DNA of 64,000 nucleotides, taken from contig NZ_JAGGQP010000016.1 of assembly GCF_018613235.1 (NCBI RefSeq), positions 62,001 through 126,000 on the forward strand, given 5' to 3'. Below, one piece after another: positions 40,848 to 50,996 of the stretch. A program made the translations under genes and the position numbers. This DNA is from Bacillus sp. ISL-41 (lineage in GTDB: Bacteria > Bacillota > Bacilli > Bacillales > Cytobacillaceae). The notes under the pieces were generated by a model. That model did no database searches. It was not told the DNA's origin and saw only the letters and a program-made list of their open reading frames with translations. Within the stretch, counting starts at the first letter, position 1, and each line of letters opens with the position of its first letter.

Positions 40848-40893
40848 CAAAAAAAAGCTGAAGTAAAGAAGGGGCGGACAACTTTACCTCAGC
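40848..40893 (-). terminator. Terminator of gpsA
   Basis: 12-bp stem GCTGAGGTAAAG / CTTTACTTCAGC (one G-U pair) with T8 on the minus strand. It lies about 130 bp after the gpsA stop, so the transcript has a long 3' tail. Confidence 0.7.
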
Positions 40894-41026
40894 CTACATG
40901 ACTAAATACCCTTACACCCAGTTCAAACCACTAGTTTGCTTCGTTTGCATCTTATGCAAGCATTATGGAAATCGCATCCTCGAATGCCCATATTGACAAC
41001 ATTATTCAGTAGAAAATTTTTCTAAG

Positions 41027-42073
41027 TCAGATTTTCCCGCCAAGAATGTCAGCCAGGTCTTCCATTTCGTGTGTTTTCTCCCGGGACATCAACCCATCAA
41101 CAGCGTCCTTCGGATTGACGCCATCGAAAAGGATATTATATAGCGCATTCGTTATTGGCATATTGACTCCGTACTTTCCTGCGAGCTGATACGCTGCCTT
41201 CGTAGTCCGGACTCCTTCTACGACCATACCCATGTTCTCAAGGACTTCCTCAAGGTTCTGGCCTTTACCAAGCAGATTCCCCGCCCGCCAGTTCCTGGAA
41301 TGGACGCTCGTACAAGTAACAATCAAGTCTCCGATCCCTGTCAACCCTGAAAAGGTCAATGGTCTTGCCCCCATTTTGACACCAAGCCGGGCGATCTCCG
41401 CAAGACCCCTGGTAATTAAAGCTGCCTTAGCGTTATCTCCATAACCTAATCCATCTGATATCCCGGCAGCAAGAGCAATAATATTTTTTAATGCCCCGCC
41501 AATTTCCACACCGATCAAATCCGGATTCGTGTAAACCCGGAAATTATTATTGATGAACAGGTCCTGGATTTTCTCGGCCGCTCCCATGTTTTTCGAAGAT
41601 ACAGTTACCGTTGTAGGGTGGCGCAGGCTTACCTCTTCTGCATGGCTTGGACCGGATAAGACTACAACACTTTCCAACAAGTCCTCTGGCATTTCTTCTT
41701 CGATCATTTCGGAAATACGAAGCAAGGAATCAGGTTCAATCCCTTTGCTGACGTGGACGATGACCAAAGGTTCAGAGGTAACCTCAGTCATCTTCCTGAT
41801 TACTTCCCGGATCGCTTTTGTAGGAACCGCCAAAACCACTGTACTGATGCCGTCCAATGACTCTTGAAGTGAAGAATGCCCAAAGATGGTTGCTGGCAGA
41901 GTAATTTCAGGAAGATATTTCTTGTTGGTATGGTGGAGATTGATTTCATCAATTTGCACTGGATTGTGCCCCCAAAGACGAACCTCATGCCCATTGTCGG
42001 CAAGGACCATAGCCAAAGCCGTTCCCCAGCTCCCGGCCCCAAGAACCGCTACTTTCTCACTCTTCCTTTCCAT
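41027..42073 (-). CDS. gpsA: Glycerol-3-phosphate dehydrogenase (NAD(P)+)
   Basis: Makes sn-glycerol 3-phosphate for phospholipids. 348 residues: [12 protein letters not shown] near 10-21 for NAD(P), VSKGIEPDS near 108, and [22 protein letters not shown] near 192 with the catalytic Lys. Sits 19 bp after der. Confidence 0.97.
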   Translation of the reverse strand: MERKSEKVAVLGAGSWGTALAMVLADNGHEVRLWGHNPVQIDEINLHHTNKKYLPEITLPATIFGHSSLQESLDGISTVVLAVPTKAIREVIRKMTEVTSEPLVIVHVSKGIEPDSLLRISEMIEEEMPEDLLESVVVLSGPSHAEEVSLRHPTTVTVSSKNMGAAEKIQDLFINNNFRVYTNPDLIGVEIGGALKNIIALAAGISDGLGYGDNAKAALITRGLAEIARLGVKMGARPLTFSGLTGIGDLIVTCTSVHSRNWRAGNLLGKGQNLEEVLENMGMVVEGVRTTKAAYQLAGKYGVNMPITNALYNILFDGVNPKDAVDGLMSREKTHEMEDLADILGGKI

Positions 42074-42092
42074 TTAAACCACAACCTTTATC

Positions 42093-43403
42093 TTATTTTC
42101 TTTGTCTCGCAAATATCTTGATTGGTGTGCCTGTAAAATCAAAGGCATCCCTGATCCTGTTTTCAAGGAATCGTTCATAAGAAAAATGCATTAATTCAGG
42201 TTCATTGACAAAGACAACAAATGTAGGCGGCTTTACCGATACCTGTGTCGCGTAATATATCTTCAGCCTTTTCCCTTTGTCCGTAGGAGTTGGATTCATC
42301 GCAATAGCATCCATGACAACTTCATTCAAGATATTTGTCTGGACCCTCATAGCATGGTTTTCACTGGCCATATCAATCATCGGCATCAATGTGTGGATTC
42401 TTTTCTTTGTTTTTGCCGACAAGAAAACAATTGGGGCATAGCTCAGGAATTGGAAGTGAGCACGGATTTGTTCCTCGAATTCCTTCATTGTCTTTTCATC
42501 TTTTTCGATTGCATCCCATTTGTTTACAACGATGATGACTGCGCGGCCTGCTTCCTCGGCATACCCGGCAATGTGCTTATCCTGCTCGATAATGCCTTCT
42601 TCGGCATTTATGACAACGAGGACTACATCAGTACGCTCGATCGCCCTTAACGCTCTCAAAACACTATATTTTTCAGTTGTTTCGTACACTTTCCCTTTTT
42701 TGCGCATACCCGCGGTATCAATAATGACATATTTTTGCCCATTGTAAGTTACTTGTGAGTCAATCGCGTCTCTCGTCGTTCCCGCAATATCACTTACAAT
42801 AACACGGTCTTCCCCTAAAATCGCATTCACTAAAGAAGACTTCCCAACATTCGGGCGGCCAATCAAGGAAAATTTGATCGCATCTTTATCATATTCATCT
42901 TCTTTGTTCTTTGGAAAATGCTTAGCTGCCTCATCCAGCAAATCACCCAGACCCAGTCCATGCGAACCCGAAATCGGGAATGGCTCTCCGAAACCAAGAG
43001 CATAAAAGTCGTAAATCATGTCTCTCATTTCCGGATTATCAATTTTATTGACCGCCAGGACCACTGGCTTATTGGAACGATAAAGGATTTTTGCCACTTC
43101 TTCATCAGCGGACGTTACTCCTTCTCTGCCGTTCACAAGGAAAATGATTACATCTGCCTCATCAATGGCAATTTCAGCCTGCTGGCGGATTTGATCCAAA
43201 AACGGCTCGTCCCCTAAATCTATCCCGCCAGTATCAATAATGTTAAAATCATGTGTCAGCCATTCAGCTGAACTGTATATACGATCCCTCGTTACTCCAG
43301 GAATATCTTCAACGATCGAAATACGTTCACCAACGATTCGGTTAAAAATCGTAGACTTGCCGACATTCGGACGCCCAACGATAGCTACCACTGGTTTCGT
43401 CAT
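42093..43403 (-). CDS. der: Ribosome biogenesis GTPase Der
   Basis: Tandem-GTPase protein for 50S assembly. 436 residues: two P-loops GRPNVGKS (near 10 and 182), two DTGG/DTAG switch motifs, two NKxD motifs (NKID, NKWD), and a C-terminal KH-like domain. The ATG at 43403 has AAAGGGTG upstream; a GTG three codons earlier is possible. Confidence 0.97.
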   Translation of the reverse strand: MTKPVVAIVGRPNVGKSTIFNRIVGERISIVEDIPGVTRDRIYSSAEWLTHDFNIIDTGGIDLGDEPFLDQIRQQAEIAIDEADVIIFLVNGREGVTSADEEVAKILYRSNKPVVLAVNKIDNPEMRDMIYDFYALGFGEPFPISGSHGLGLGDLLDEAAKHFPKNKEDEYDKDAIKFSLIGRPNVGKSSLVNAILGEDRVIVSDIAGTTRDAIDSQVTYNGQKYVIIDTAGMRKKGKVYETTEKYSVLRALRAIERTDVVLVVINAEEGIIEQDKHIAGYAEEAGRAVIIVVNKWDAIEKDEKTMKEFEEQIRAHFQFLSYAPIVFLSAKTKKRIHTLMPMIDMASENHAMRVQTNILNEVVMDAIAMNPTPTDKGKRLKIYYATQVSVKPPTFVVFVNEPELMHFSYERFLENRIRDAFDFTGTPIKIFARQRK

Positions 43404-43518
43404 GAACATCACCCTTTCAAAATTCTATTGTGCAGGTCCAGGACCTGAGCCATAACAATGTCAAACTCAAAACTTTTTATAGTTCTCATTATTAATTTAA
43501 TGCCTTGACGACATTTAT

Positions 43519-43549
43519 AAAATAAACCCTTCTTGATATACAGAAGGGT
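43519..43549 (-). terminator. Terminator after the YIEGIA cluster
   Basis: ACCCTTCT / AGAAGGGT stem followed by TTATTTT on the minus strand, about 55 bp after the last gene of the cluster. Confidence 0.65.
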
Positions 43550-43605
43550 CTGGCTTAATCAGTTTATCAAAAGATGCCTTAAACAGGCAATGAAAACATT
43601 TCTTG

Positions 43606-43791
43606 TCAGTGTTTTACGATAATATAGAGCTCGTCCGTCAGTGCATGAGCGATTCCATCCAAGATCGCTTCAAGGTTGGCAGCAACCTTCTCCATTTCTT
43701 CCTTTGAATCGCAATGAAAAACGGCTGTACCCGCTGGCATTTTTTTAGGGTTTGTAGTGATGGCGGCAAGGACGAATTTTTCCAGCATCAT
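43606..43791 (-). CDS. Small capping subunit of the YIEGIA complex
   Basis: 61-residue soluble protein (KFVLAAITTNPKKMPAGTAVFHCDS near 5). I recognise it as the small partner that genome annotation calls the capping complex subunit for YIEGIA. Its ATG overlaps the stop of the YIEGIA gene by 4 nt. Function unknown; partner role is inferred from coupling. Confidence 0.7.
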   Translation of the reverse strand: MMLEKFVLAAITTNPKKMPAGTAVFHCDSKEEMEKVAANLEAILDGIAHALTDELYIIVKH

Positions 43792-44681
43792 TGAGCCCCA
43801 CTCCCTTCATTGCTCTTTTTTTCAGAAGGCATCCTTATGGCATTCTCCAGTGTTGGCACATCACCAATAACCATTAAGGCCCGTTCAATATCCCGTTCCT
43901 GCGGCAGCACGAAAACTCCTACTCTGCCATCGTCAAGGTCCCTCTTCGCCAACGGAACGAGCGCTGGTGTGCCTGAATCGCGATAAACGCCAAGTGCAGT
44001 TGACAAGTCATGCAGCACAGCCTGCCTCTGCCCAAGATTCGCAATTGTAGAACGAGCATTCATGTTTTTTGGTTTTAAAATAAACCCCATCCCATAACGA
44101 AGTACTTCTTTCTGCCTTTCAGGAAGACCAATATTCATAATATAGATATTATCCACATACAGCCCTGCACCATCAAACCTTGGTTCCATATATTCGATTT
44201 CAACAATGTCCTTCAGCTTTCCCCCTGACATCAACTTATGGGATATTACCACCGCGATCACTGCTGCAATGATCCCAGCCCAAATATTAAAAATCAGGTA
44301 GGCGAGCGTGCTGACAAGGGAAGTGAAGATCACTAGGTAATTACGGCTCTCAAAAGCAATCGCAATGCCTTCAATATATGTCTTTCCGCGGGAAACAAGT
44401 TCATAGCTATCGAGTTCGGTAAGAGTGTTTCTCTCCATGTTCCTGACTTCCCTGAATTGTGACGCAGCAAGGGTCAAAAAGGTAATCGCCGTGAACTCTT
44501 CCTCCATGATTGCAGGACCTGCAACAGTGCCAAGCCCTGCCGCGATGAATCCGAGAGCTACATGAATGATTTTCCCGTGTAAATATGTTGGATACTGACG
44601 ATAATCGGTCCTAAGCATAAAAAGCCTCGATAAGGTCCCTATAGCAATTCCAAATACGATTGGTAACGTATATTCATTCAT
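43788..44681 (-). CDS. yphB: YIEGIA-family membrane protein (YphB)
   Basis: 297 residues. Several membrane helices (about 1-22, 35-75, 118-155), the signature YIEGIA near 103-108, and a soluble C-terminal domain (from ~160) rich in conserved charged turns. Coupled by 4-nt overlaps to yphA and to the small capping subunit. A membrane complex of three proteins is likely. Known only from spore formers as far as I recall. Confidence 0.8.
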   Translation of the reverse strand: MNEYTLPIVFGIAIGTLSRLFMLRTDYRQYPTYLHGKIIHVALGFIAAGLGTVAGPAIMEEEFTAITFLTLAASQFREVRNMERNTLTELDSYELVSRGKTYIEGIAIAFESRNYLVIFTSLVSTLAYLIFNIWAGIIAAVIAVVISHKLMSGGKLKDIVEIEYMEPRFDGAGLYVDNIYIMNIGLPERQKEVLRYGMGFILKPKNMNARSTIANLGQRQAVLHDLSTALGVYRDSGTPALVPLAKRDLDDGRVGVFVLPQERDIERALMVIGDVPTLENAIRMPSEKKSNEGSGAQ

Positions 44682-45289
44682 GAAGTCTTTTGTTCCTCCC
44701 CTTCAACTTGATTTATTGCACTGCCGGACACGACCGCAATCATTGATTCAATAGCTGACCAGGCGAGGAGAAGTCCAAGAGAAATGAACAGGAGGTCCAT
44801 AAATCCCATGGAAGCAGCAGCATAAGGAAAATCAAATTTCCAAAGAATCGCAGAAAACAATAGATCTCCCTGCAAAAATCCTGAAATCAACGCTAATATA
44901 CGGTCTTGCCTTTCTTTATGTAACAGGACGGCCAGATAAAACCCTGCTGCTCCAAGCATGATTTTTCGATCGAATAATACCCAAATCGGGTCAAATAATT
45001 CGAACATCAAGAAACTTGTGTACGCAAGCATGATAATAAATGAAGTTAAAAATAAATATAAAAATGAGCCTGTCTTTTTTCGTCTTGTTTCGAGAAAAAT
45101 AAAAAAGGCAATTGCTACAGCAGATAGATGCATCTCGAAAATAAAAACATCGACCGTGTATGGTGCAGCTAAAATGACGGCCAGCAAGATAACTGCCGAC
45201 TTAAGTCTCAGCGGATTGTTTTTATTCATGAAGAAAGTAGTCCAAACCCAACCGATCCAAGCAAGCCAATAAAAGTACAACCCTTCCAT
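44678..45289 (-). CDS. yphA: YphA-like polytopic membrane protein
   Basis: 203 residues with about six membrane helices and little soluble mass. First gene of the yphA-yphB-capping subunit cluster. Function unknown. Confidence 0.75.
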   Translation of the reverse strand: MEGLYFYWLAWIGWVWTTFFMNKNNPLRLKSAVILLAVILAAPYTVDVFIFEMHLSAVAIAFFIFLETRRKKTGSFLYLFLTSFIIMLAYTSFLMFELFDPIWVLFDRKIMLGAAGFYLAVLLHKERQDRILALISGFLQGDLLFSAILWKFDFPYAAASMGFMDLLFISLGLLLAWSAIESMIAVVSGSAINQVEGEEQKTS

Positions 45290-45432
45290 TCAACCCCTCC
45301 TATCATTTCCATTATGGTAAACCGTTATGTAATTTAATCTTTTTTGTATAAAGTTTTTTAGCTGTTCCATGTTAAGAAAAGCAGTATCTTTTTTACAGCT
45401 GGAAAACAGGAAAAGATAGGAGAACCTTTAAT

Positions 45433-45464
45433 AGGAAATAGCCCCGCTAAGCTGACTATTTCCT
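45433..45464 (+). repeat. 9-bp inverted repeat upstream of ypzI
   Basis: AGGAAATAG and CTATTTCCT separated by 14 nt, 33 bp before the ypzI start. It could be an operator or a leader hairpin; no T-tract. Confidence 0.4.
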
Positions 45465-45497
45465 GTGTGAATTTCAAATCATTCAGGAGGTGAAAAT

Positions 45498-45641
45498 ATG
45501 GGTAGAGACAGACAGGAAAAGAAACTCAAAAAGAGCGGAAGAGTGGAGTCCGACCGCGACCAGGCATTACACTATCCAGGAGCAACTAAATTGCAAAGCC
45601 CTGAAGAAGCTCGGTCGTTAAATGACGGGAAGTATAGTTAA
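45498..45641 (+). CDS. ypzI: YpzI-like small basic protein
   Basis: 47 residues, too short for many ORF screens: starts MGRDRQEKKLKKSGRVESDR and ends LNDGKYS. Ribosome site AGGAGGTG lies 6 nt upstream of the ATG. Charged, no membrane part. Matches the small YpzI family found at this place in Bacillus genomes. It is on the plus strand against its neighbours. Function unknown. Confidence 0.75.
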   Translation: MGRDRQEKKLKKSGRVESDRDQALHYPGATKLQSPEEARSLNDGKYS

Positions 45642-45710
45642 AAGTGTTAATTATTCGACAAAACAGGAATATATACCGGAAGGATCAACTTAGGAAAAAA
45701 GATTAAAAAC

Positions 45711-45962
45711 CTGAGTTGATTGGAGTGGAGGGCGCGAAGACTCCTCCGGAAATGCTAACGCATTTCCATCGTGCGTGGGCAAATTCGAGGCAGCCAATCA
45801 GTGTCTGCGGGATCAGCTGGACAGGTGAGACCCCGCAGACGCCATCTGCGGGGAGGAGGCTCAGTTCCAGCCCCAAGGAAGAATTGCTTATGAAAAAGAC
45901 GGCAGTTGGTCTTTTTCATATTCTTCCCGCGGAAAGCGAAGCGCCTGGAACGGAAATCAACG
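45711..45962 (-). mobile_element. MITE-like structured repeat, copy C (inverted, ends lost)
   Basis: About 252 bp in the opposite orientation to copies A, B and D. It has the internal hairpin module (GAAAAAGAC / GTCTTTTTC) and the GCG-rich hairpin in the altered form GTCTGCGGG / CCCGCAGAC. The outermost GGCTCTG ends are missing. It lies between ypzI and the fni terminator; its left end is about 20 bp from that terminator's T-tract. Confidence 0.8.
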
Positions 45963-45982
45963 GACCATTATTCAATCCATAC

Positions 45983-46038
45983 AAAAAGAGAAGAGGGTAT
46001 CCAAAAGTATTTTCATTACTTTTTGAACACCCTCTTCT
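45983..46038 (-). terminator. Long-stem terminator of fni
   Basis: Ten-bp AGAAGAGGGT / ACCCTCTTCT base extended by TTCAAAAAGTA / ACTTTTGGA, then CTTTTTG on the minus strand. Unusually long for a terminator. Confidence 0.75.
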
Positions 46039-46058
46039 ATATGGTTATCAATTCAATT

Positions 46059-47111
46059 TTATTGCCTTCTAGCAAATGTACTCGTATTTATCCCTCTTTG
46101 TTCAAGCCAGTGATGGGTATCTCCCGCTATCACCAGAGGCACGTTTTTTAGTTCCTCAATTGTATGTACTCCAAGTGCTGTCATAATGACAGCAATTTCT
46201 TCTTTAATCATATTGATTTCCCTGATCAGCTCTTCTGTTCCATTCTCCATCAAGGTCTTAAGCAAGTATCCTGCCATAGCAGCCGCGTCTGCACCAGCAG
46301 CAAGGGCTTTAACTATATCCAGGCTAGTCTGTATTCCGCCTGAAGCTATAACAGAAAGTTCTTGTGAAGCAGATTTTGTTTCAATAATCGAGGCTGCAGT
46401 CGGTATTCCCCAATCCTCAAAAAACGTCAATAAACGGTTCCTCCGCTTATTTTCTATTTCCGCAAAATTGGTGCCGCCAAATCCGCCAACATCAACATAG
46501 CGTATACCTGATGATAAAAGAGCTGCAGCAGTCTCGGCACTTATGCCAAACCCTACCTCTTTCACAACTACCGGGACCCCGACACTTTGTTGAATTTCTT
46601 TAATTCTTGCTAGCGCACCTGCAAAATCCCTATCTCCCTCAGGCATGGTCAATTCCTGCACTACGTTCAAGTGGATTTGCAGGGCATCTGCCTGGATCAT
46701 ATCGATTGCGGCTCTTGCCTGCCCCACTGTTGCCTCACTGCCCAAATTGGCAAGGATAATGCCGTTTGGATGCATTTCCCTTACAACTTCATAACTTCTT
46801 CGTTCACCCGGATCCTTCAGCGCAGCCATCTGTGATCCAACGGCGATGGCTGATCCAGTCTCTCTTGCCGCTATTGCCAATTCTCGGTTGATTCGGTAAG
46901 TTCGCTCTCCGCCGCCGCCTGTCATGGCATTTATAAAAATTGGCGAACTTAAAGAAAGTTCGCCAATTTCAGTTTCCAATTTTACTGAACCAAGATTTGA
47001 TCCAGGCAAGCTTTGGTTTACAAACTTAATGTCATCAAAACCGGTTAGGCGCTTCTGGCCTGTTTCAAGGGCATATTGGATATGGTCCCATTTACGTTTT
47101 GATCTTGACAC
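46059..47111 (-). CDS. fni: Type 2 isopentenyl-diphosphate delta-isomerase
   Basis: FMN-dependent isomerase interconverting IPP and DMAPP, feeding the heptaprenyl chain made by hepS/hepT. 350 residues: [17 protein letters not shown] near 63, VKEVGFGIS near 189, and [18 protein letters not shown] near 209. GTG start, weak ribosome site. Confidence 0.95.
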   Translation of the reverse strand: MSRSKRKWDHIQYALETGQKRLTGFDDIKFVNQSLPGSNLGSVKLETEIGELSLSSPIFINAMTGGGGERTYRINRELAIAARETGSAIAVGSQMAALKDPGERRSYEVVREMHPNGIILANLGSEATVGQARAAIDMIQADALQIHLNVVQELTMPEGDRDFAGALARIKEIQQSVGVPVVVKEVGFGISAETAAALLSSGIRYVDVGGFGGTNFAEIENKRRNRLLTFFEDWGIPTAASIIETKSASQELSVIASGGIQTSLDIVKALAAGADAAAMAGYLLKTLMENGTEELIREINMIKEEIAVIMTALGVHTIEELKNVPLVIAGDTHHWLEQRGINTSTFARRQ

Positions 47112-47123
47112 GATATATCACCA

Positions 47124-48263
47124 TTACTGTTTAAGATTCTTTAACTTGTCACCGATCATATCACCTAAGCTGAAGCCCTTTGTTTCCTCAGGAAGTTCAT
47201 AGTCGAACGCCTCATTGCTTTCTCTTTCCTCGAACTCCTTCATGCTAAGTGATAGTCTCTGATCTTCCTTGTTAACTTCAAGCACCTTTACTTTTACAGT
47301 CTGCCCTTCTTGAAGGACTTCATGCGGCGTACCGATATGCTTATGAGAAATTTGTGAAATATGGACGAGGCCTTCAACCCCAGGGAATACTTCAACAAAT
47401 GCACCGTAAGAAACCAAACGCTTCACTGTTCCTTCCAAAGTGCTGCCCTTCGGAGCTTTCTCATCAATATCAGACCATGGTCCAGGCAGTGTTTCTTTGA
47501 TAGAAAGAGAAATACGCTCATTGTCACGATCCACGCTCAACACTTTAACTTGAACCTGCTGACCTTCCTCGACAACGTCAGATGGCTTTTCTACATGCTC
47601 GTGGGAAAGCTGTGAAATATGGACAAGTCCATCAACTCCTCCGATATCCACGAACGCTCCAAAGTCTGTGATTCTTTGTACTGTACCCTCAATAACTTGC
47701 CCAGACTGGATAGCCGCAAGCAAGTCCTGCTTTTGCTTTCCTTGTTCTTCTTCTACTACTGCACGGTGTGAAAGAATCAAACGGTTCTTCTCCTGGTCAA
47801 GCTCTACAATTTTGAAACTTAGCGTCTTCCCTTTGTAATCAGAGAAATCTTCCACAAAGTAAGATTCTACAAGTGATGCCGGTACGAAACCGCGAACGCC
47901 AAGATCCACTACCAGTCCGCCCTTAACGACATCTTTCACTTCTGCCTCGAAAACTTCGCCACTCTCAAATTTGCCTTTTAGTTCTTCCCAAGCTTTTTCT
48001 GCATCTACTTTTCTCTTAGAAAGAATCAAAGCTTCTTCTTCAACCTTTTGTACTTCCAAATCCAACTCATCCCCGACAGAAACCGCATCTTCAGCTTTTT
48101 CAACGTGAAGGCTGGATAGTTCACTGATCGGAATGATGCCGTCTAGCTTGCTGCCTTCGATATCTACTAAAACTTGCTTTTCTTCCACTTTTGTTACTTG
48201 GCCTTTAACTCGGTCTCCTGCCTTAAAGTCTTTTACCTCAATTTGGTTCATATCTTCTGACAT
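47124..48263 (-). CDS. rpsA: 30S ribosomal protein S1 homologue (four S1 domains)
   Basis: 379 residues, called ypfD in B. subtilis. Four S1 RNA-binding repeats starting near residues 14, 100, 184 and 269, the last two with the strong pattern GAFV(D/E)..GV(D/E)GLVHISQ(L/I)SH. Shorter than the six-domain E. coli S1, as usual in Firmicutes. ATG with AAGGAGGAG upstream. Confidence 0.95.
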   Translation of the reverse strand: MSEDMNQIEVKDFKAGDRVKGQVTKVEEKQVLVDIEGSKLDGIIPISELSSLHVEKAEDAVSVGDELDLEVQKVEEEALILSKRKVDAEKAWEELKGKFESGEVFEAEVKDVVKGGLVVDLGVRGFVPASLVESYFVEDFSDYKGKTLSFKIVELDQEKNRLILSHRAVVEEEQGKQKQDLLAAIQSGQVIEGTVQRITDFGAFVDIGGVDGLVHISQLSHEHVEKPSDVVEEGQQVQVKVLSVDRDNERISLSIKETLPGPWSDIDEKAPKGSTLEGTVKRLVSYGAFVEVFPGVEGLVHISQISHKHIGTPHEVLQEGQTVKVKVLEVNKEDQRLSLSMKEFEERESNEAFDYELPEETKGFSLGDMIGDKLKNLKQ

Positions 48264-48416
48264 ATGTACTCCTCCTTAATCCATGACTGCTGCAATATAT
48301 GCATTGTGGCGTAAAGCCACTTTAAAAACACAATAATTAGCCACTAAGTGAAAATTCTAAAAATATCTCTTCTTAATAACTTCTTACAAACAGACATTTT
48401 TGTCAAGCAAGAAACA

Positions 48417-49004
48417 TTACTTATACTTGTTAATCAGTTCCTGGATTTCACCCATGATCAAGTCAGTTGTCTGTTCTGCATTTAACTTTTTTTCTTTAAT
48501 AGATTCCATATCGATAGGCTTTCCATATACCACCTTCAATTTCTTGAATGCTTTGTATGGACCGATGATTGCGCACGGTACGACATGAGCATCAGACCGG
48601 AGCGCAAAGAAGCCAGCTCCTGCAAGCCCTTTACCCATTTCACCTGTCTTGCTTCTTGTTCCCTCTGGAAACAGACCTAAAACCTTTCCATCCTTTAAAA
48701 TTCCAAGACCTTTTCTTAAAGCTTCCCTGTCGCTCATTCCCCTTTTGACAGGGAAAGCATTCAGGTGAGGAACAATTTTCCCAAGTACAGGAACAGAGAA
48801 AAGCTCTTCCTTCGCCATAAAATGGACGGGACGAGGTGCTGTGATCCCAACTACCGGGGGATCAAGATTGTCAATATGATTGGCACATAACAGCACACCG
48901 CCATCAGCAGGCATATTTTCTTTGCCAATTACCTCAATTCGATAAATTGGACTCAAAACTGAATTTACTAGAGATCTTACAAACGAATAAACCGTCAATT
49001 TCAC
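48417..49004 (-). CDS. plsC: 1-acyl-sn-glycerol-3-phosphate acyltransferase
   Basis: Makes phosphatidic acid at the membrane. 195 residues: [12 protein letters not shown] near 41 is the HX4D catalytic motif, [15 protein letters not shown] near 116 binds the phosphate. GTG start overlapping the cmk stop by 4 nt, so the two are coupled. Confidence 0.94.
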   Translation of the reverse strand: MKLTVYSFVRSLVNSVLSPIYRIEVIGKENMPADGGVLLCANHIDNLDPPVVGITAPRPVHFMAKEELFSVPVLGKIVPHLNAFPVKRGMSDREALRKGLGILKDGKVLGLFPEGTRSKTGEMGKGLAGAGFFALRSDAHVVPCAIIGPYKAFKKLKVVYGKPIDMESIKEKKLNAEQTTDLIMGEIQELINKYK

Positions 49005-49672
49005 CCGATCCTTTCAAGCGCCAATTCCATAATTTTCTCTACAACATCCTGGATTGACAAAGAGGTTGTATCTATTTCGACTGCATCCTCCGCTTTTTTC
49101 AATGGAGCCACTTCCCGCTCAGAATCAATTTTGTCACGCGCGGCAATCTCTTCTTTAAGCTTTTCAAGATCAGACGGGAATCCTTTTTGGATATTCTCTG
49201 CATGCCGGCGTTGCGCCCTTTCTTCAACACTCGCAAGTAAAAAGACCTTTACCTCGGCATTCGGCAATACATGTGTGCCGATATCCCTTCCGTCCATCAC
49301 TACACCGCCATCAACTGCGAACTGCTGCTGTCGATTCACCATTTCTTTCCTGACAAATTCATGCACGGCTACATATGATACTTGATTGGTAACTTCCGCG
49401 CTCCTGATCTCATTGGTGACCTCGATTCCATCAAGCAAAACCATCTGACCTGATTCTCCAGGCATAAGCACAATAGAGGTATCATTTAAGATTTCAATCA
49501 ACCGTGCTTCGTTATCCAGGCTGGCTCCTTTATTTAAAGCCTTGTATGTAAGTGCCCTGTACATCGCACCTGTATCGATGTATATATATGTAAGTTTTTC
49601 GGCTACAATTTTGGCAACCGTACTTTTTCCTGCTGCTGCAGGACCGTCTATGGCAATTGAAATTCGTCTCAT
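49001..49672 (-). CDS. cmk: Cytidylate kinase
   Basis: Phosphorylates CMP and dCMP. 223 residues: P-loop [14 protein letters not shown] near 8-21, DTGAMYRA near 34, and [16 protein letters not shown] near 127. ATG with GGAGGAA upstream. Confidence 0.97.
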   Translation of the reverse strand: MRRISIAIDGPAAAGKSTVAKIVAEKLTYIYIDTGAMYRALTYKALNKGASLDNEARLIEILNDTSIVLMPGESGQMVLLDGIEVTNEIRSAEVTNQVSYVAVHEFVRKEMVNRQQQFAVDGGVVMDGRDIGTHVLPNAEVKVFLLASVEERAQRRHAENIQKGFPSDLEKLKEEIAARDKIDSEREVAPLKKAEDAVEIDTTSLSIQDVVEKIMELALERIG

Positions 49673-49871
49673 ATTTCCTCCTGGTACACTTCTAGTTGTT
49701 ACTATAATATTCTCTTATATTTTAACACAAAAATCTTTTAATCCTCGCTAATCAACACTTTTTTTGAGGCACTTTTCTAAACTTTGCCTGCACCCATACT
49801 ACTAAAGGAATCAATCCTTTTCAAAAGTGAATCGAAAGCACTTTTTTTAAGCGGTTTTAAACCGCCAATTT
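49673..49871. other. Intergenic region between ypfB and cmk
   Basis: Contains a weak resemblance near 49770 (GCACTTTTCTAAACTTTG) to the small repeat at 40656 and a palindrome GCGGTTTTAAACCGC near 49851. No gene. Confidence 0.35.
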
Positions 49872-49902
49872 AAAAAGTAAGCAGGCTTCCAACCTGCTTA
49901 CT
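49872..49902 (-). terminator. Terminator of ypfB
   Basis: AGTAAGCAGG / CCTGCTTACT perfect 10-bp stem with TTTTT on the minus strand; its first bases overlap the ypfB stop. Confidence 0.85.
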
Positions 49903-50080
49903 CTTTGCTTCTTATGGAATTCAGGACTTCTGAATGGTTATTTTCCGTTACACCCTCGTATTGGGTAATTTCTTTAAGCTCTGGAAAAGCATTGATTTCA
50001 TGGAAGAAAATTTGGGCGATAATTAAAAAAACAAACTGGATGATAGCGATTTTGATAAGGATTCTTTCAAATGTTTTCAT
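49898..50080 (-). CDS. ypfB: YpfB-like small membrane protein (DUF5359)
   Basis: 60 residues with one membrane helix near 5-25 (IAIIQFVFLIIAQIFF) and an acidic tail. ATG at 50080 with GGGAGC upstream. Position between ypfA and cmk matches YpfB. Function unknown. Confidence 0.78.
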   Translation of the reverse strand: MKTFERILIKIAIIQFVFLIIAQIFFHEINAFPELKEITQYEGVTENNHSEVLNSIRSKE

Positions 50081-50143
50081 TTCCAATGCTCCCGTAAAAA
50101 TCTTTTATTCTATTATTGGAGCATTTCCAGGTATTTATTCCTT

Positions 50144-50803
50144 TTAGACAGGAAGTCCTTTTTTCTTCATTTCAAGCTGTCTTTCAAAGCAGAATCTCAG
50201 AAGCATCTGCCTGTCGGTACCAGAGGAATCAAAGAATTGGACAGAAGCCTTGTTCATATGTCCTTCACCTTCGATGATTCGAACTACTTTTCCATGGAAC
50301 TTCCTGTATTCAAATTCTCCACTCTGCATCGGGAGGACAATCCAGCACTCAACCTCCATACCCTGCTTCAGGCTGCTTTTTTTACCAATCAGCAATGCAG
50401 CTCCACCAGCGCTGATATCATCCGTTACTGTTGTAAATGGAGTGAATTCTCCCTTGCCAGAGTAAACAGCTACATCCACCGAGGTTTCAACCCGGACAAA
50501 TTGCCTGCGCTGAATTTTAATGAGTCGGTCCTTGCCTGGATACGACAGAATCACCATCGGGATATTAAGCTTGACCCTTCCTTTGACTTCCGTGTCAAAA
50601 TAATAATGAGAACCTGAATCTGTAACAAAATTAGCCTTTAACGGTGTACCCTCAAGCAAGAACACTGTTCTGTTGGTATTCAAGTTTACAGGATAATCAA
50701 TAAATAAATCATTGCCCTGGCGCTCAACGAGTTTACACTTATATTGTTCAAAACTGTCAGAATATCTATGCTCAAGGATTATGTTATCACCGATTTTTAT
50801 CAT
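50144..50803 (-). CDS. ypfA: PilZ-domain c-di-GMP-binding flagellar brake protein
   Basis: 219 residues. N-terminal YcgR-like domain, then a PilZ domain from ~95 with RRQFVR near 99 and DISAGGAAL near 128, the two c-di-GMP contact motifs. Relative of B. subtilis YpfA (also named DgrA/MotI), which binds c-di-GMP and stops the flagellar motor. The ATG at 50803 fits the family start MIKIGDNIILE; the ribosome site is weak. Confidence 0.9.
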   Translation of the reverse strand: MIKIGDNIILEHRYSDSFEQYKCKLVERQGNDLFIDYPVNLNTNRTVFLLEGTPLKANFVTDSGSHYYFDTEVKGRVKLNIPMVILSYPGKDRLIKIQRRQFVRVETSVDVAVYSGKGEFTPFTTVTDDISAGGAALLIGKKSSLKQGMEVECWIVLPMQSGEFEYRKFHGKVVRIIEGEGHMNKASVQFFDSSGTDRQMLLRFCFERQLEMKKKGLPV

Positions 50804-50996
50804 AGCTAACCCACTTCCCCACTTCTGTCTATGCTGTTTTAATTTGTTTGATTGGTAAACTATCTCATATTTATTATGACATGCAGGACTAATCTGGTGC
50901 AATAGTCCTTTAATGGATTATTTTTACAAGATCTCTTTTCTAACCCTGTTTACTTTCCCAACAATACCAAAACCATTTTTGAAGAATTTAAAATAA
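50804..50996. other. Intergenic region upstream of ypfA
   Basis: No gene seen before repeat copy D begins at 50997. The ypfA promoter is probably here. Confidence 0.4.
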
